64,000 nt of DNA from Larimichthys crocea (GCF_000972845.2 NC_040027.1:14375760-14439759), one strand, 5' to 3'. Positions 26,514 through 39,460 are shown, counted from the first letter of the stretch. Notes: generated by a model not told the origin, from the letters alone. A program made the numbers and translations.

Positions 26514-29500
26514 AAAGTACAGCCCCAGTGTCTTTGTCAAGTACTCATGAACATTACTATAATTTAAACAGGAATGAAAAAGTTCTAGTTTCTTGGTTGT
26601 TGTCCTGCTTCTGAGCTAGTTCTCCCCTTCTGATGAAGCATTAACAATTACTAATATCAATATTCAGACTAGAGATGGGAATTGTGAGAGCGGTACGGCG
26701 ATAAAGACAGAAAAAAAGAGCTTTATTTGTTAATTGATTCAATGCGTCTACATCGGCTACTAAAGCAGAAAAAAATGCACATAAAAATACCTCAAAAGTT
26801 TTAGAAGATCAGACCTTTTTTTCCTTGCAGCTTGCCAAGTCCACACAACTGTTGCTGATCTTTAGGAACTTCCTGACTTTATCAGTTATGTTGGAAATAG
26901 CCATTGTTGACTTGGCCTTTACTAATTACTAATCAGCAACGAGGCCACGTACACAAATAGTTACACGTAACATGGCTGCCAGTATCGTGGTTGAAAAAAA
27001 TCCATCAATGTCTGGTTTTAAATAACATTACCTCATTTTGTTTTGATAGTTGTTTTTCCTAAAAACGATTAAAGATAAAAAGCTGAAATATTTAGAGTCA
27101 ATAAGTCCATATTTGGATGATATTTTAGAGACATTAATTTGATGCACAGACTGTAAACATCTTTGGAATATCTATACAGATGCTCTGAAACTCTTAAGTC
27201 CTATTTATTTTCATAGTCACATCAGGAATCTAAATTAGGGTCTAATTCAGAATTGCAGTAAAAACTGCCAGCAACATGAGGCCTTTCCTGTTCTCCACAG
27301 CTGACTGACAGCTTTCCTGAACATAAATGAAAGAACAGGGTACGTTTTATTCTTCTAAAATAAAAACTGAATTCTTCAAGCATGACAAAGTGTCTGGGAG
27401 AGGCTGTTGACATCTCATCACATATCAAACAGCGTCCCACCATGAAGGATGGCCATGATGTCGTGCAGTGGGTGCGGGTCATTTTTTAGCACTGGGAAAG
27501 GGAACAGTAAATGCAGGCGAAGTCTTTAGGTGAATCTCCTCCAAAAAGCGTTGAAGACCTTAAACTGAAGCGATGATTTATGTTCAAACACAATACTGGC
27601 CACCAGCATGTGGACAAAACAGCATTAAAATGGAAAGACCCAGCCAAAGGTTTGAAATCTATTGAAAAGTAATGTGTCTAAGATGGTTGTTTATTTACTC
27701 ACACCATCCAGCTTGAGAGTAAAAGAAAAACTTCAACTATGATTGAGAAACAAGTGCTGAGTTGATGCTGACATATATGACTACTTATAGCGATCACTGT
27801 TGCCAAATATGCTACCAGACAGTATTGGTTTGCGGTGAAATATATTTACAATACTACTTCTGCATTTCATTTCCAATCAAGCTATAAAAATTCCAAGCTC
27901 TAATCCTTCTCAAGTATGTCAACCGCAACGGCAATTTTGTTGAGAGAAAACAGAAGCTGCGCTGCCCGCGTTTGCATGCAACATCGGTGTTCAATCTGCC
28001 CTCTAAAACACTCAACGGTATAGAAAAAAACAGCTGGTAATCAAGAGTTCAGCACAAAAGCAGAAAGTAATCACATCCTTAAAGTGATTCTCCTTAATAA
28101 GAAACATAATCTCCTCCAATTTAGCTTGACCTCCTCAGCTCAGTTGGCTCCTCAGTGTAATTGCTCTTGTTAATCATGCCTTAATTTGATGATGACATTC
28201 ATTTGGAAGACTTGTCTTGAATACATACGATCTCTCCCAATCTGGGAATGCCAACATCTTGAAATTAAGGACTGCAAAGTAGAGTGAGACCAGATTAAGT
28301 CATTTTAAGAGTGTTGGACACGTCGCCAGAGACTGATGTAACCAACCGACTGGTGTCCGTCCCTGCTTATTGAACGAGTAGAGTTCAAACTGCGCACTGC
28401 AACATTCTTGATATGAAACTACAATCATTTTAATAAACTGCAGTAGTAAAAGTTCAATATCTATGTGACAATTGTAAATCTAATAAACCTGATGTTTACA
28501 AAGTGTCAAGAGGACGTGTAAAAATCAGTTACAGCTCATGACTAGCTTTGATGGCTACTCAAAAGTAATTAGGCCATCAAAGTACTCTAGAGGTTTTCCT
28601 ACAGTATTTTATGACAATCTCTTCCAAATAAAGCTATAGCCTGGCTTGTTCTGGTGCACAGCTGTCAGACACAATGGTAAATGCTCAAACATGATGTAAC
28701 AATAACACAAACGGAGTCAGAGAACTGAACTGACTCAGTACTGTCACAGCAGTGTCTTCCTAAACTTTGCTACCATTGGCAAACATAAGCTATTGGTCAT
28801 ACCAGACCAAGTAAAGTGGTCAATTTTAGAGAAGAAAAATGTATATTTTAATATCAAATAAATATTTTAACCTTCAACAGTTATACAGTTTCACTTTAAG
28901 GCCAAAAGCACTGAAAGCTTGAGGCACAAAGCAGCAGCTGTTTGTGGTCAAAAGTTAATATATTCGCATATTAGTAATATCCTAATGTTTGCTATGTTAG
29001 CATGTCAGCATGTAAACTGAAATTTTGACCAGAGGGAGATGGAAAGTGAAGGCATCGTCAGCATTTTTACAATATACAGAGACATTAATGTCCATATAGA
29101 ATAGAGATAATTCACTCTGTCTTCAGTGTTACATTTTAACATTACATTGTTCATCACTTACTGAAGAGTGAATATATTTAAAAAGACATGCTATGTATGT
29201 ATGTTATAGAGTGCTTATTGATTTTAAGGGACCGTACTGAAACCATTTTCCCGGAAAAAGTAACACATGTGAAGAAACAAATACAGTATATATCACAACA
29301 GCTTAACAGTTGCTCATGTCTGGGTTTAGTTTATGGTTAGAACTGATCAGTGAAATGAAAACTGTAGAGAAAAGGGGTCAAGAGGGCTTCATGTAACCTT
29401 TCATAGACAGATAAATGGCTTATAGCAGCTTATATTCAGTAATGAATGTGTGTAAGTGACACTGGCACACAAACAGACTAGACTAACTAGCTCTAAGGCT

Positions 29501-29886
29501 GAATGCTGATACAATCCCAGCATAATTTAAAGATAAAAGTAATCAGATAATCACACCAGACCGTCACTAAACTCACCAGCACCAGCCCTTAAAGCTAAGT
29601 AAAATCATTTACCTCTTCTACTACTGCTAGGCACCTGCCACTATATGTTTGGAGTGTGAAAATAAGAGCCAGGAGGAAGGTCAGACCTGTTAAATTGTAG
29701 ATATGAGTTAGAGTGGATGTTTGAAAAAAATAAATAAATAAATGAATTCTCCAGTGACCCGAACTCCCCCCAAACTCACACACAACCACAAGTCATCCAC
29801 AGGAAAACATACTGGGCTATTTAACAATTTCTATCCACAATATCTATTAAATCTGGTCAGACACAACAGACTATTGTGCCCTCATC
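26514..29886. other. Unique non-coding DNA, no gene seen
   Basis: Over three kilobases with no recognised gene or mobile element. The part 28,080-28,260 has enhancer-like composition (GTGTAATTGC, GTTAATCATG, CCTTAATTTGATGATGACA) and is listed as a finding. Confidence 0.45.
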
Positions 29887-29955
29887 TATAATAATAACAA
29901 TAATACATTTTATTTACTTTTCTGGATACTTAAAGACACTGTACATGAAAGAACA
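29887..29955 (+). mobile_element. Short retroposon-derived fragment
   Basis: ATAATACATTTTATTTAC followed by CTTAAAGACACTGTACA resembles a very common fish repeat segment of the form CATTTTATTTATATAGCGCC...CACTTTACA. It is truncated and diverged. Confidence 0.4.
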
Positions 29956-30929
29956 TCAAATCAGCAAAACAACATAAAGCAGTACACTAAAAACACATTA
30001 GACTAAGCTAAACATTAAAGGCTATGACCTTCTCCTATTACTGACAGATAGCTGTATACAAGGTCAGTCTCTTGGTCAAAGAATTTCTCACTGCAATGCT
30101 GAGTATTTTGTTGTTTGGTCCTAACTTTTTTCCAAAAAAAAAAAAAAAAAGTCGGTGAACAGTCAATATCAGCTCCCTGTCTCTTCCACACTTTTGCAGT
30201 GAGGCACAGGAACACTGTGTTAGGATTTTGTCTGATGCAAGGAAACAGCAATGGCATCTCCTTTACACCTCTCAAACTTTCAATCAAGCAAACAAATAGT
30301 GACATAAGTTTCCCACAAGCAACAAACATTATATAGTTTGGGGAAAAACATGAACAAGTCAATCATTTTAGCTCAATGTTTTATATTATTTGAATATGCA
30401 TGGCTGTTTTACTACCACAAAACTCGAATATTAAAACAAATTTAGCATAGAATGATACTCACAGTTTGTCTTTAGATCATTGAAGCACAGAAAAACTGCT
30501 AGCTTCACTAAATGGCAGTCACTTGGAAGGCTGCTCTCAGCCTTAGAAAGCCTTATGCAGCTGAAATGACTCACATCCCCTCTTCCAACCTCTGTCAACC
30601 ATCATGAGGAGGTAAACATTTCCAAATATGGAGAAAATATGAAGACAGTATTGAGGGGCAATATCAGTTTGGTTTGCTTTTTAACTTGGAATGCCATACT
30701 CTGTGAGCCAGAGTCACTCGGCAGAGCCAGTTCTGTGGTGCATACCTTTCACTAGGAATAATAATGATGATTGTAGAGAACTTTTCACAATCGGTTTGGG
30801 TTCAGTCTGACCTAAGATGGGTAAGACTGTGAGCCTGCAAGCTCTGTTTTTATGGTGGGATAGTTAAAATGTGGAGAAGGAGAAGGGTTAGTTTAAAGCT
30901 GTATATATATAAAAATGCAGATAAATATA
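29956..30929. other. Non-coding DNA, nothing recognised
   Basis: Contains a run of 17 A at 30,134-30,150. No gene or repeat was recognised. Confidence 0.5.
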
Positions 30930-31259
30930 CAGTACCAGTCAAAGGTTTGGACACACCTTCTCATTCAATGTTTTTTCTTTATATTGTAGATTGACACTGA
31001 ACACATCAAAACTACGAAAGAACACATATGGAATTATTATGTGGTGAATGTAAACAAACCAGAATGTTTTATTTTTTTAGATTCCTAAAACCTTTTGCTT
31101 CAATGACAGATTTGCTTTCCTCTAAAATCAGATCCATGAGGTGGTCACCTGGTGTGCCTTCTCAAACTTTAATTTGTGGAATTTCTTGCCAACCTAATGA
31201 GTTGTGTTGTTCAGAGATAGTGTTGGCAGAAAGTGAATAGCTCTGTTGTAATCCATATT

Positions 31260-31385
31260 ATGGCAAGAACCGCTCAGCTAAGTAAAGAGAATCAACGGTC
31301 CATCATTACTTTAAGACATGAAGGTCAGTCAATCCAGAAAAAAGAACTTGTATCATGTATCATCATGTGTAGTCACAAAATCCAT
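31260..31385 (+). pseudogene. Tc1 transposase, N-terminal remnant
   Basis: Starts MARTAQLSKENQRSIITLRH, the beginning of the transposase DNA-binding (paired-type helix-turn-helix) domain. The frame is lost after the GQSIQ motif and reaches a stop after 41 residues. The following bases keep blurred remains of the second helix-turn-helix. It cannot make an active protein. Confidence 0.8.
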
Positions 31386-31469
31386 TAAATGATTTGATGA
31401 AACTGAGTAAGGAAGACCAAGTGTTACCTCAGAAATTAACAACCAACGGCACCTCAGAATAGAGCTCAC

Positions 31470-31760
31470 ATGATGAATTCAAGTAGCAGACACATTTCCA
31501 CATCAACTGTTCAGAGGAGACTGCGTGAATCAGGCCTTCGTGGTCAATTTGTTGCGAAGAAACAACAACTGGCGGAGACCACCAACATGAAAAGAGCTGC
31601 TTGGACCAAGAAACACAACAGACTGGTGGAAATCTGGACTTCTGATGAGATTTTTGGTTCAGACCGCCAAGTCTTTGCGAGACACAGAAAAGGTGAATGG
31701 ATGGTTTCTACATGTGTGGTTCCCACTGTGAAGCATGGAGGAGGATGTGTGATGGTGTGA
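31470..31760 (+). pseudogene. Tc1 transposase, central remnant
   Basis: An open stretch of 96 codons with [17 protein letters not shown] (end of the DNA-binding domain) and then the start of the DDE catalytic domain: [20 protein letters not shown] and PTVKHGGGCVMV. The first catalytic aspartate region is distorted by a small deletion (the family has WSDESKF). Everything beyond VMV, including the second aspartate and final glutamate, is missing or out of frame. The sequence then jumps to the right inverted end. Confidence 0.85.
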
Positions 31761-31903
31761 AGGTTCTTTGTTAGTGACTGTTGGTGACCAATGGGGAGAA
31801 ACCAACGTGGCTACCACAGCATTCTGCCCTAAGCATCTGGTTTTTCGCTTAGTGGGACAATGTAGAATGACAAGGTGTGTCCAAACTTTTGACTGGTCCT
31901 GTA

Positions 31904-33219
31904 TAAATCTGTATAAAGAATTGACTTCATCAGGTGACGAGGGCCATATTAGAAGGTAAAGGGAGCCCATTTACTGTGAGAAGCTGTCTTGTCACACAGA
32001 TTGTCTTCAAGTGATTAAGGATGTATAATTAAACTCTGATTACTCCCCGTGAGTGGTATAGGTCAGCGGAGATCCCCACAATATTAAGAGCCGCTAGGAG
32101 AGAACATTACGACACCCTGCCTGGATTGGAATTGTTATGAAGAGCAATTTGGCTTGAGAGCGCTCCTTTTTTCTCAACCCACTTCATCCAAATCCCAAAG
32201 GAACAGGCTGAACTCAGAGGACTGACATTCTCCCATGTTCATAAATTCTTGAAAAATATTTGTATTTTTTTATTTTTATCACTTCCCCTGGATTCCTAAA
32301 GTCCTAAATCTGGTCCTGTTCTGGTTTGTTAGCAACGCTAAATCAGTCTGAAGTTACTTAAGAATTCATGTAAGCCTAACATGATTCTAATGCGACATTT
32401 GTCTGGCATTATGTAGAAGAGACAGCTAATCAGGACCACATGAGAATGTGGCTGCAATGTCAATTAAGAGATAAGAGCCTTAAAAATCATATAAAAGATC
32501 AAAAGGCTGTGAATAAAAGATCTGGATGGATAACGTGTGTTTTTTTTTTTCCAATGAGTCAAACCAGACTGTTTGTAATAAACTCAGCTATGAGCCACTT
32601 GAAATACATGATGACACCACATGCCATGACTGCACTGGATGCCAATGAACAAGCCTGCTGAGCATTTTTTTAAAAGAAGTTCAAAATCGATGCAGCAAAA
32701 CCAGGTATGTCTGTTGTCTACGTCAATTGGAAGGTCAACGGCCAGCTATCGATTTTGTCTAAGCAGGCAGCAATAGGTCTCTTCAACCCTGGTCACCACA
32801 GTGTTGTAGACTGACACCTACTGTTCCCAGTCAAAGCCAAACAATTATTACTGCAGAGGACCTCAATACCCACACGTGACCTTGTGTAACCTAGAAAAAT
32901 CCATAACAGCAACCACTGACAGTGTAGAGATTCAGGTTTTGTTATACTAGTAGCTGATAACGTAGAATCAAACTGCTAAGCTCAAGCAGAGATGAGGAGT
33001 ACAGAGGTCTGATGAACTCCACACCTCCAGATTTGTGACATCACTTGAGGGAGGCATATCCTGAATATCGTCTAGTCAAAGTTGTAACCCCACCGAAAGG
33101 ATCAAATGGAGGACATACCCCCAGCTCCAATAATAATGTGCCGAAAGATCATGGCGGTCCATAACATGACCGGTTTGAACCTCTGGCTGGGTCCACACCT
33201 CCTGGGCCTGAAGGCAGAT
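31904..33219. other. Non-coding DNA
   Basis: No gene. The part 32,000-32,190 is unique and of balanced composition and could be regulatory. The remainder is featureless. Confidence 0.45.
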
Positions 33220-33390
33220 CAAGCTGGCACAGAAACAGCATGGAGAATCCCACCAATTTTCAAAATAACACCCTGTGCAAACTTCAGGTTGTAAAAACAG
33301 ACAAAACGGCAACTAATAGCACATAAACGAAGAAATAAATCACCAAATCTGAGCAAGTTAACAAAGCCTTGCGCTAAAACTGCTTCGCAG
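33220..33390 (+). repeat. Dispersed repeat family F2, copy 2
   Basis: Shares CACAGAAACAGCATGGAGAA, TTTTCAAAATAACACCCTGT and CAAATCTGAGCAAGTTAACA with the copies at 4.8 and 48.3 kb. Weak similarity may extend left to about 33,120. Confidence 0.65.
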
Positions 33391-34721
33391 CCACAACATG
33401 CCATGTCGGTTCCCAGCGTTATACGATCGTTCAAATATGCAGTCGTACCCTCCTTTCCCTTTAGGAACTGCAGTTTGAACGTTGCCTAACAAAGCAGTGA
33501 CATCACACAACACTGCTTTGGTAACTAAATACTTCCACAGGGGAAAACAAAGCTTATTTTGTCATAAATTTGTCATCATTTTTCAGGGTAAATTGGCACA
33601 GAGTTTTATCACTTAAAATGGAAGTTAGAACTTAAGTTGCGTAAGTTGTACTACCAGCCGACACGAAAGCACAAAAACACAACGAACACAGTATATAAAG
33701 TATGATGCAGCAGTAAAAGTACAGCAAAAGCTATCTCACCTTTCCTCCTCTCTGTATGTCTGGGATGTGCAGCGATGAATCTTTGATGCAATGCCCTTCA
33801 CTTTATGTTGAAATCTGTTGAGATTGAGAAATAGAGTCAACTCTGTGTTACTCAAAAGGATTACATAACTATAATAGTGCTGAGCAGGACCACAGCACCA
33901 TGGGAAGTGGGTCCTGTCAACTCATAGATATTTCTTTCCATGACTGCGCCGTTCATCAGTGAAAAGATGAACTATGGGGCAGGCTCCTATAAATCCTGTA
34001 TCAACCTGAGTGTACGTTTTCCATTTAAATTTTAGCCTGTCATTTCTCACCAGGCACTTGTCACAGCCTGTTGGATTAATATTTCACTGTAAAGATACAG
34101 TACAGGGAAAACAATGCTGACAAGTGACACGGGAGAAAATATTTCACCGCAGTGTGACAATTATTTAGAGAGGAGAACTCAAATCTAATATGAAGGTCTC
34201 TCACTCAGAAGGACAAGTTGGACAACTTTTTTTCCATCCAATCTTTTTTATATTAACATAATAGCTGCAGTCACAGAATTAACAACAATACCGTTTTATA
34301 TTAAAATATTATTTAAATTAACATTAACCTACGATGTCAGACACATTTTGACATCATTTATGTGCTATTGTTATCATGTAGCACAGGTGATAAAGCTCAA
34401 TTGCAAATCATTTGAACTTCTCTTTCTAAAATACGCAAGGCTAATCTTTTCATTTTACAGCTTTAATTAACAATATTTTGATAACTAACTCATCTGCTGT
34501 ACCTTTGATTAATCGTTTACGCTACGCAATGTCTTTACTGCTTATTTTATTATACAGACAGTAAATCCTCATGTTTGAGAAGCTGTAACACGTCGGTGTT
34601 TTGTATTTTTATACTTGACAAATTGACGAGCTGTTTCAGTGTGGTTTAGTTAAGTAGTAGTTCACAGTGATGTCTAACTCAACAACAGTGTCTAATAATC
34701 ATGGCTCAGCTGACAGGAGGT
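33391..34721. other. Non-coding DNA, nothing recognised
   Basis: No gene, tandem repeat or transposon end was identified. Confidence 0.5.
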
Positions 34722-34885
34722 CATTCACACACACCAATGGCACACACTTTTAGAGTAATTTGGGGTTCAGTATCTTGCTCAAGGACACATCAACATGCAG
34801 ACTGAAAGACATCAGAGATTGAACCACCGATCATCATCTGATTAATGGATGACCCGGTCAACCTCCTCAGCCGCATCCGCCCCAT
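34722..34885 (+). repeat. Common fish dispersed repeat (F5)
   Basis: Contains TTTGGGGTTCAGTATCTTGC, CAAGGACACATCAACATG and GAACCACCGATCAT, the word order of a repeat widespread in teleost genomes. It ends near CAGCCGCATCCGCC. No coding potential. Its class is not certain; similar blocks occur in the 3' part of fish non-LTR elements such as at 42.8 kb. Confidence 0.6.
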
Positions 34886-35744
34886 GTCAGTTTGTTAGAT
34901 ACATAGCAATCATGACTCGTCACTTTGTTGCTGGTGACTGTTTTGCACAGTAACGCCATCAAGGACTCTTAGGCGGAGGAAGGAGATGAAGCTTTCTTGC
35001 ACATACTTCTGTCACACAACTCTCATCTATACTACTAGAATTTAGTTTGGCAGAGCTTGGTGAGGATGTGCATACACTTCCTCTCTTGTTATCTGAGCAC
35101 CACATACTCTGCTATGGACCATGGGGATGGTGCTAGCTCTAATTTGGTCGGTGCTTTCTGACGCAAGAGAGAAAAGCCTTCTCTAAAGAAACGCCAACGC
35201 AATCAACCTGCAGAGAAATTGCCAGAGACTAAGAGTATACTACTTTTTATTTCTTTTATAACCGTACAACTGAGAGAGCTAACAGGTAACAGTTAATGAG
35301 CACCATACATATTTCATTCATTCATTCATTAGTCACTTGCTTCAGTTATGAAGAAAATATTCAGACATTGACCAGTAAAATATCCTGCAGGACAGCTGGA
35401 ACGCATGTGCATTTAAGTAAAAAACAGACCACAGTATTGTTGTGCAAACTAGCCTCCTACATGTCACACCCCTTCCTGTGAGCACAGCGGGAGTGCTGAG
35501 CGGGCACTGACATGTCCTTGCTATTCCCTGTATGCTGTGTCATAAGTCTGGTCATGCTTGATTGTGTCATTATCAGTGAGAATATCCGCTTTGTTTTTCT
35601 TCTACTCTGACACGACTATGTCGCCTTTCTCTGTGATCTGTGCAAACTGTATGTTGGTGGACGTATAGGTTCTTAAACACTGTAACAAAATAGAAACATT
35701 AGATGCACCAATCAGACACTTAGACCAGTCAAACCCTCTGCAGT
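34886..35744. other. Non-coding DNA, nothing recognised
   Basis: Holds a short (ATTC)4 run near 35,313-35,331. No gene seen. Confidence 0.5.
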
Positions 35745-35812
35745 CAGCCTGAAATATCTCTGAAACTGAGACTATCCTGGTGGATTCATGGACTAAACTC
35801 TACCTGTTGCGT
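35745..35812 (-). repeat. F3 fragment, copy 3
   Basis: Reverse-oriented piece of F3. GGTGGATTCATGGACTAAAC and TCTACCTGTTG are the complement of the matching part of the copy at 19.7 kb. Only about 65 bases are alignable. Confidence 0.5.
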
Positions 35813-37266
35813 TGACCCAGCAGCCCCTTCACTGCCGCACAAACGCTGCTGCGATTCGACACAGCGCTTGATCCTGTCTGCGTGTACCTTAACCCTCAGA
35901 TTTTGACCTCCCACACTTAAATTAAAAAGGCAGTTGCAATAACAATACACACAGGTATTGTACAAGCGCTCCCTGATTCACCAGCACAACATGTGGCTAA
36001 CAGGAGACAACAGGAGGTTTGTGCATCTCATGCATTTCTATTACAATTCACGAATCAAGTCATAAATGTAAGCCAAAAACGAAATACCCGACAGTCTTCC
36101 AAAAGCATAAAGGCTGTTTAACAGGCGTTAACCATCTATATTAAAAATGCTGTTGCAAAATAAAATTTTAAACCATTTCTGAAGGTGGAAATAACACGTC
36201 AGATTTCTTCTTATTTTGGTTCACTTTGTCCAAAAGAGTTTTCCAGCAACCACTTTTATTTGGGTTAGGAAAAAGAGGTTCATCTTGGAAAACAGGTTAA
36301 AAAATCTTATTTATCGTGGAGCAGATGAGATATTTTTCAGCCAGGTGGTTAGAAGTATGTTTGAGGATTTCTGGAAATATCTTCAGAACAGCATCAGGTG
36401 TTGTTAAAGACTGCCAAGTATTTATTCTTTTGGAAAATTGGATGTTTAGCTCTGCAGATCAAATGCTAATAGTAATACCTGAAAGGTACCGATAGATCAC
36501 ACTAAGCATATATATCACAGAGATGCACGCTGGCTTCTGGTTGAGTTAACACTCACATTGAAAGATGTACTCTAAAACTGTGAATTTTGAGTCTGAGTAA
36601 CGCTGCTGTTCCTTCCAGAAAAGGACACCCTCATTAAAATATGCCAAGAAACACAAACAGTAGAAAAACTTGACTAAACCTACCAGGGGGGCCCGGGCTC
36701 AAAGGCAGCTGAGGCGCTCATCTTTTAACTTTAACATCATCAACACTGTCAAATGAGTGCTTTTTAAACCAGAGATTTTAAAAGACAGTTCCGTTTAATG
36801 TTGCCTGAGTCAAATCTGTGTCTGAGCGACGCAGATGTATTCGGTTTGATGACAGCGCTCTCGGGGGACCTTGGTGTTATTGATTTGAAATCCAGCATCT
36901 AAGTCAAAGTTTGAATCTTAAAGAAGAAGAAAGAAAGTAAACACTTTCACAAAAGATGAAGATAATTGACGATGCTAAAGCTGTTTACATCAGGCAGGTA
37001 GTCAGTTATCTGTGACTAGGGTCCAGTGGAAATCTTGAGGTGATACAAACGCGCACATAAACCTTCACAATATATGTGAAACATGGAGTAACATTCGGTA
37101 CTAATAAAGTTGTCCGGATTTGTTTGGTTTAAGTAAGCGGATACGACATCCATGTTTCATACGGATATCTGTTTTAAACAACTGTGGTTGTGAACACATC
37201 AGAAGTCCCCTTTTCTGAGACATTCAATGTGGATAATTTAACTTCTTATCTCAAGGTTCTCCTTTG
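35813..37266. other. Non-coding DNA, nothing recognised
   Basis: No gene seen. A short GC-rich palindromic run GGGGGGCCCGGGC lies at about 36,688-36,700. Confidence 0.45.
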
Positions 37267-37738
37267 ACACTGACAGTATAAAGAAGATCGACATCACCCA
37301 CAGGTTTCCAAGTAAAGGTTTTGAAGCTGGAAATATGCACCACCATGTTGGCTGTACTGCTTCTTCCACCTCATGGCTAATCTAAATATCGGCAGACGTG
37401 GATCACTGGTGGACCTGAGGCCTGGGTGCTCTAATAAGGCATCTGTAAAGGCACCTTCATGTCAATCAAGGAGGCCACACTGTTAATTATGCATAACTTT
37501 AAGCCTTAATAAAATTTGTTTTTAAAAAAAGTGAGTTCTATAAAAAAGTCAGACTCAGTACAGTTGTCATGAACAGTAAATTATCTATAGACACCAAATC
37601 TGTTTTTTGTACCAGGCTGTAAACATGTTTATTTCTGCTGTGAAGTTGATCATTTTGACATGGGGGACTTATGGCAATTAACTCGTTCTGTAGCCAGCCT
37701 CCTTTGCTGGCTTCACTTCACAACCACAGAGGTTACCA
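37267..37738 (-). repeat. F1 dispersed repeat, copy G
   Basis: Near full-length reverse copy. It begins CACTGACAGTATAAAG (the family right end) and ends in CTTCACTTCACAACCACAGAG. The CRE position reads CGACATCACC, so the site is mutated. It abuts the composite tandem array, whose units also contain sequence like the F1 left end. Confidence 0.85.
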
Positions 37739-37873
37739 CTTGCTTTAAACCAATCAAATCCCAACAATTTCTAGGTATTCCAGCTTTGTCATTAGTATTG
37801 AATGGTTAATATTACTTATTCTTTAGTCAGCCTCGAGTGGCCACTTGAGGAATTTACAGTTTTTAGCACATGC

Positions 37874-37958
<85 letters not shown>
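37874..37958. repeat. (GATA)n microsatellite, array unit 1
   Basis: About 21 GATA units, the longest tract in the array. It is followed by ACATGTAG and not by the retroposon tail seen in units 2, 3, 5 and 6. Confidence 0.95.
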
Positions 37959-38105
37959 CATGTAGTTTAATGTCTCATAGAGTTTACCAATGACTCTCTG
38001 TGTGTTTATCTGCAGTGCATGTCAGCAGGTTTCTTGGCAAATTGAAAAACTGCCAGGCCTTGTGACACAGCATCAACAACTGCTGAAGCCCCAAAGTCCT
38101 TTACA

Positions 38106-38155
38106 CCAGGGGTCTTCAACCTTTTTCAGCCCAAGGACCTCTTTGGACAAGAGAG
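38106..38155 (+). mobile_element. hAT-like terminal fragment in array unit 1
   Basis: CAGGGGTCTTCAACCTTTTT followed by CAGCCCAAGGACC resembles the terminal inverted repeat of non-autonomous hAT elements in fish. Only one end is visible; it is joined directly to the array sequence TACTTTCATAGACATTCTCC. Confidence 0.5.
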
Positions 38156-38407
38156 AAACAGAACACGGATACTTTCATAGACATTCTCCTTAGTTATGAG
38201 GAACCAGCTCACCTGTACATACTTTAAATTACAACTAAAGAGCTTTGGGTGGTTACCGAGGTTACCAGAGGTTACCGCTTGCTTAAACTGAACAAATCCC
38301 AACAATTTCTAGGTATTCCAGCTTTGTCATTAGTATTGAATGGTTAATATTACTTATTCTTTAGCCAGCCTCGAGTGGCCACTTGAGGAATTTACAGTTT
38401 TTAGCAA

Positions 38408-38485
<78 letters not shown>
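38408..38485. repeat. (GATA)n microsatellite, array unit 2
   Basis: About 19 GATA units running into GACTTCATTAATCCCCCAAG. This is the arrangement expected if the tract is the variable 3' end of a non-LTR insertion in reverse orientation. Confidence 0.95.
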
Positions 38486-38793
38486 GACTTCATTAATCCC
38501 CCAAGGGAAATTAGGTCGTCAAAGCAGTCCAGTATATTTGAATACAAAAAAACACAACAGCATATGTCACTTTCATAGACATTATCCTTAGATATGAGGA
38601 ACCAGCTCACCTGTACATACTTTAAACTACAACTAAAGAGCTTTGGTTGGTTACCAAGGTTACCAATTGCTTAAACCAAACAAATCCCAACAATTTCAAG
38701 GTATTCCAGCTTTGTCATTAGTATTGAATGGTTAATATTACTTATTCTTTAGCCAGCCTCGAGTGGCCACTTGAGGAATTGACAGATTTTAGC

Positions 38794-38824
<31 letters not shown>

Positions 38825-38834
38825 TAGATAGATG
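38794..38834. repeat. (GACA)n-(GATA)n microsatellite, array unit 3
   Basis: About seven GACA units followed by two to three GATA units, a diverged version of the GATA tract in the other units. Confidence 0.95.
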
Positions 38835-39103
38835 ACTTCATTAATCCCCCAAGGGAAATTAGGTCGTCATAGCAGTCCGGTATATTTGAATACAATAAAA
38901 ACACAATAGCATATGTCACTGTCATAGACATTCTCCTTAGTTATGAGGAACCAGCTCACCTGAGAGCTTTGGGTGGTTACCGAGGTTACTACGCTTGCTT
39001 AAACCAAACAAATCCCAACAATTTCTAGGTATTCCAGCTTTGTCATTAGTATTGAATGGTTAATATTACTTATTCTTTAGCCAGCCTCGAGTGGCCACTT
39101 GGG

Positions 39104-39130
39104 AAATACAATACAATACAATACAATAAA
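39104..39130. repeat. (AATAC)n tract, array unit 4
   Basis: Short pentamer run that replaces the GATA tract. A matching tract at 40,098-40,127 occurs in unit 7, so units 4 and 7 form a subtype. Confidence 0.85.
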
Positions 39131-39394
39131 AACACAACAGAATATGTCCCTTTCATAGACATTCTCCTTAGTTATGAGGAACCAGCTCACCTGTACATAC
39201 TTTAAATTACAACTAAAGACTTTGGGTGTTTACCGAGGTTACCAGAGGTTACCAGAGGTTACCGATTGCTTAAACCAGACAAATCCCAACAATTTCTAGG
39301 TATTCCAGCTTTGTCAATAGTATTGAATGGTTAATATTACTTATTTTTTGGCCAGCCTCGAGTGGCCACTTGAGGAATTCACAGTTTTTAGCAC

Positions 39395-39460
<66 letters not shown>

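Larger units (their letters stand above)
30930..31901 (+). mobile_element. Defective Tc1-type DNA transposon (972 bp)
   Basis: Cut-and-paste element flanked by TA at both ends (30,928-30,929 and 31,902-31,903), the Tc1/mariner target duplication. The left end CAGTACCAGTCAAAGG and the inverted right end CAGGACCAGTCAAAAG match closely, and both continue TTTGGACACACCTT. Transposase remains run in the same direction from an ATG at 31,260. The element is shorter than the roughly 1.2-1.6 kb of intact fish Tc1 elements because of internal deletions, so it cannot be autonomous. Confidence 0.9.
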
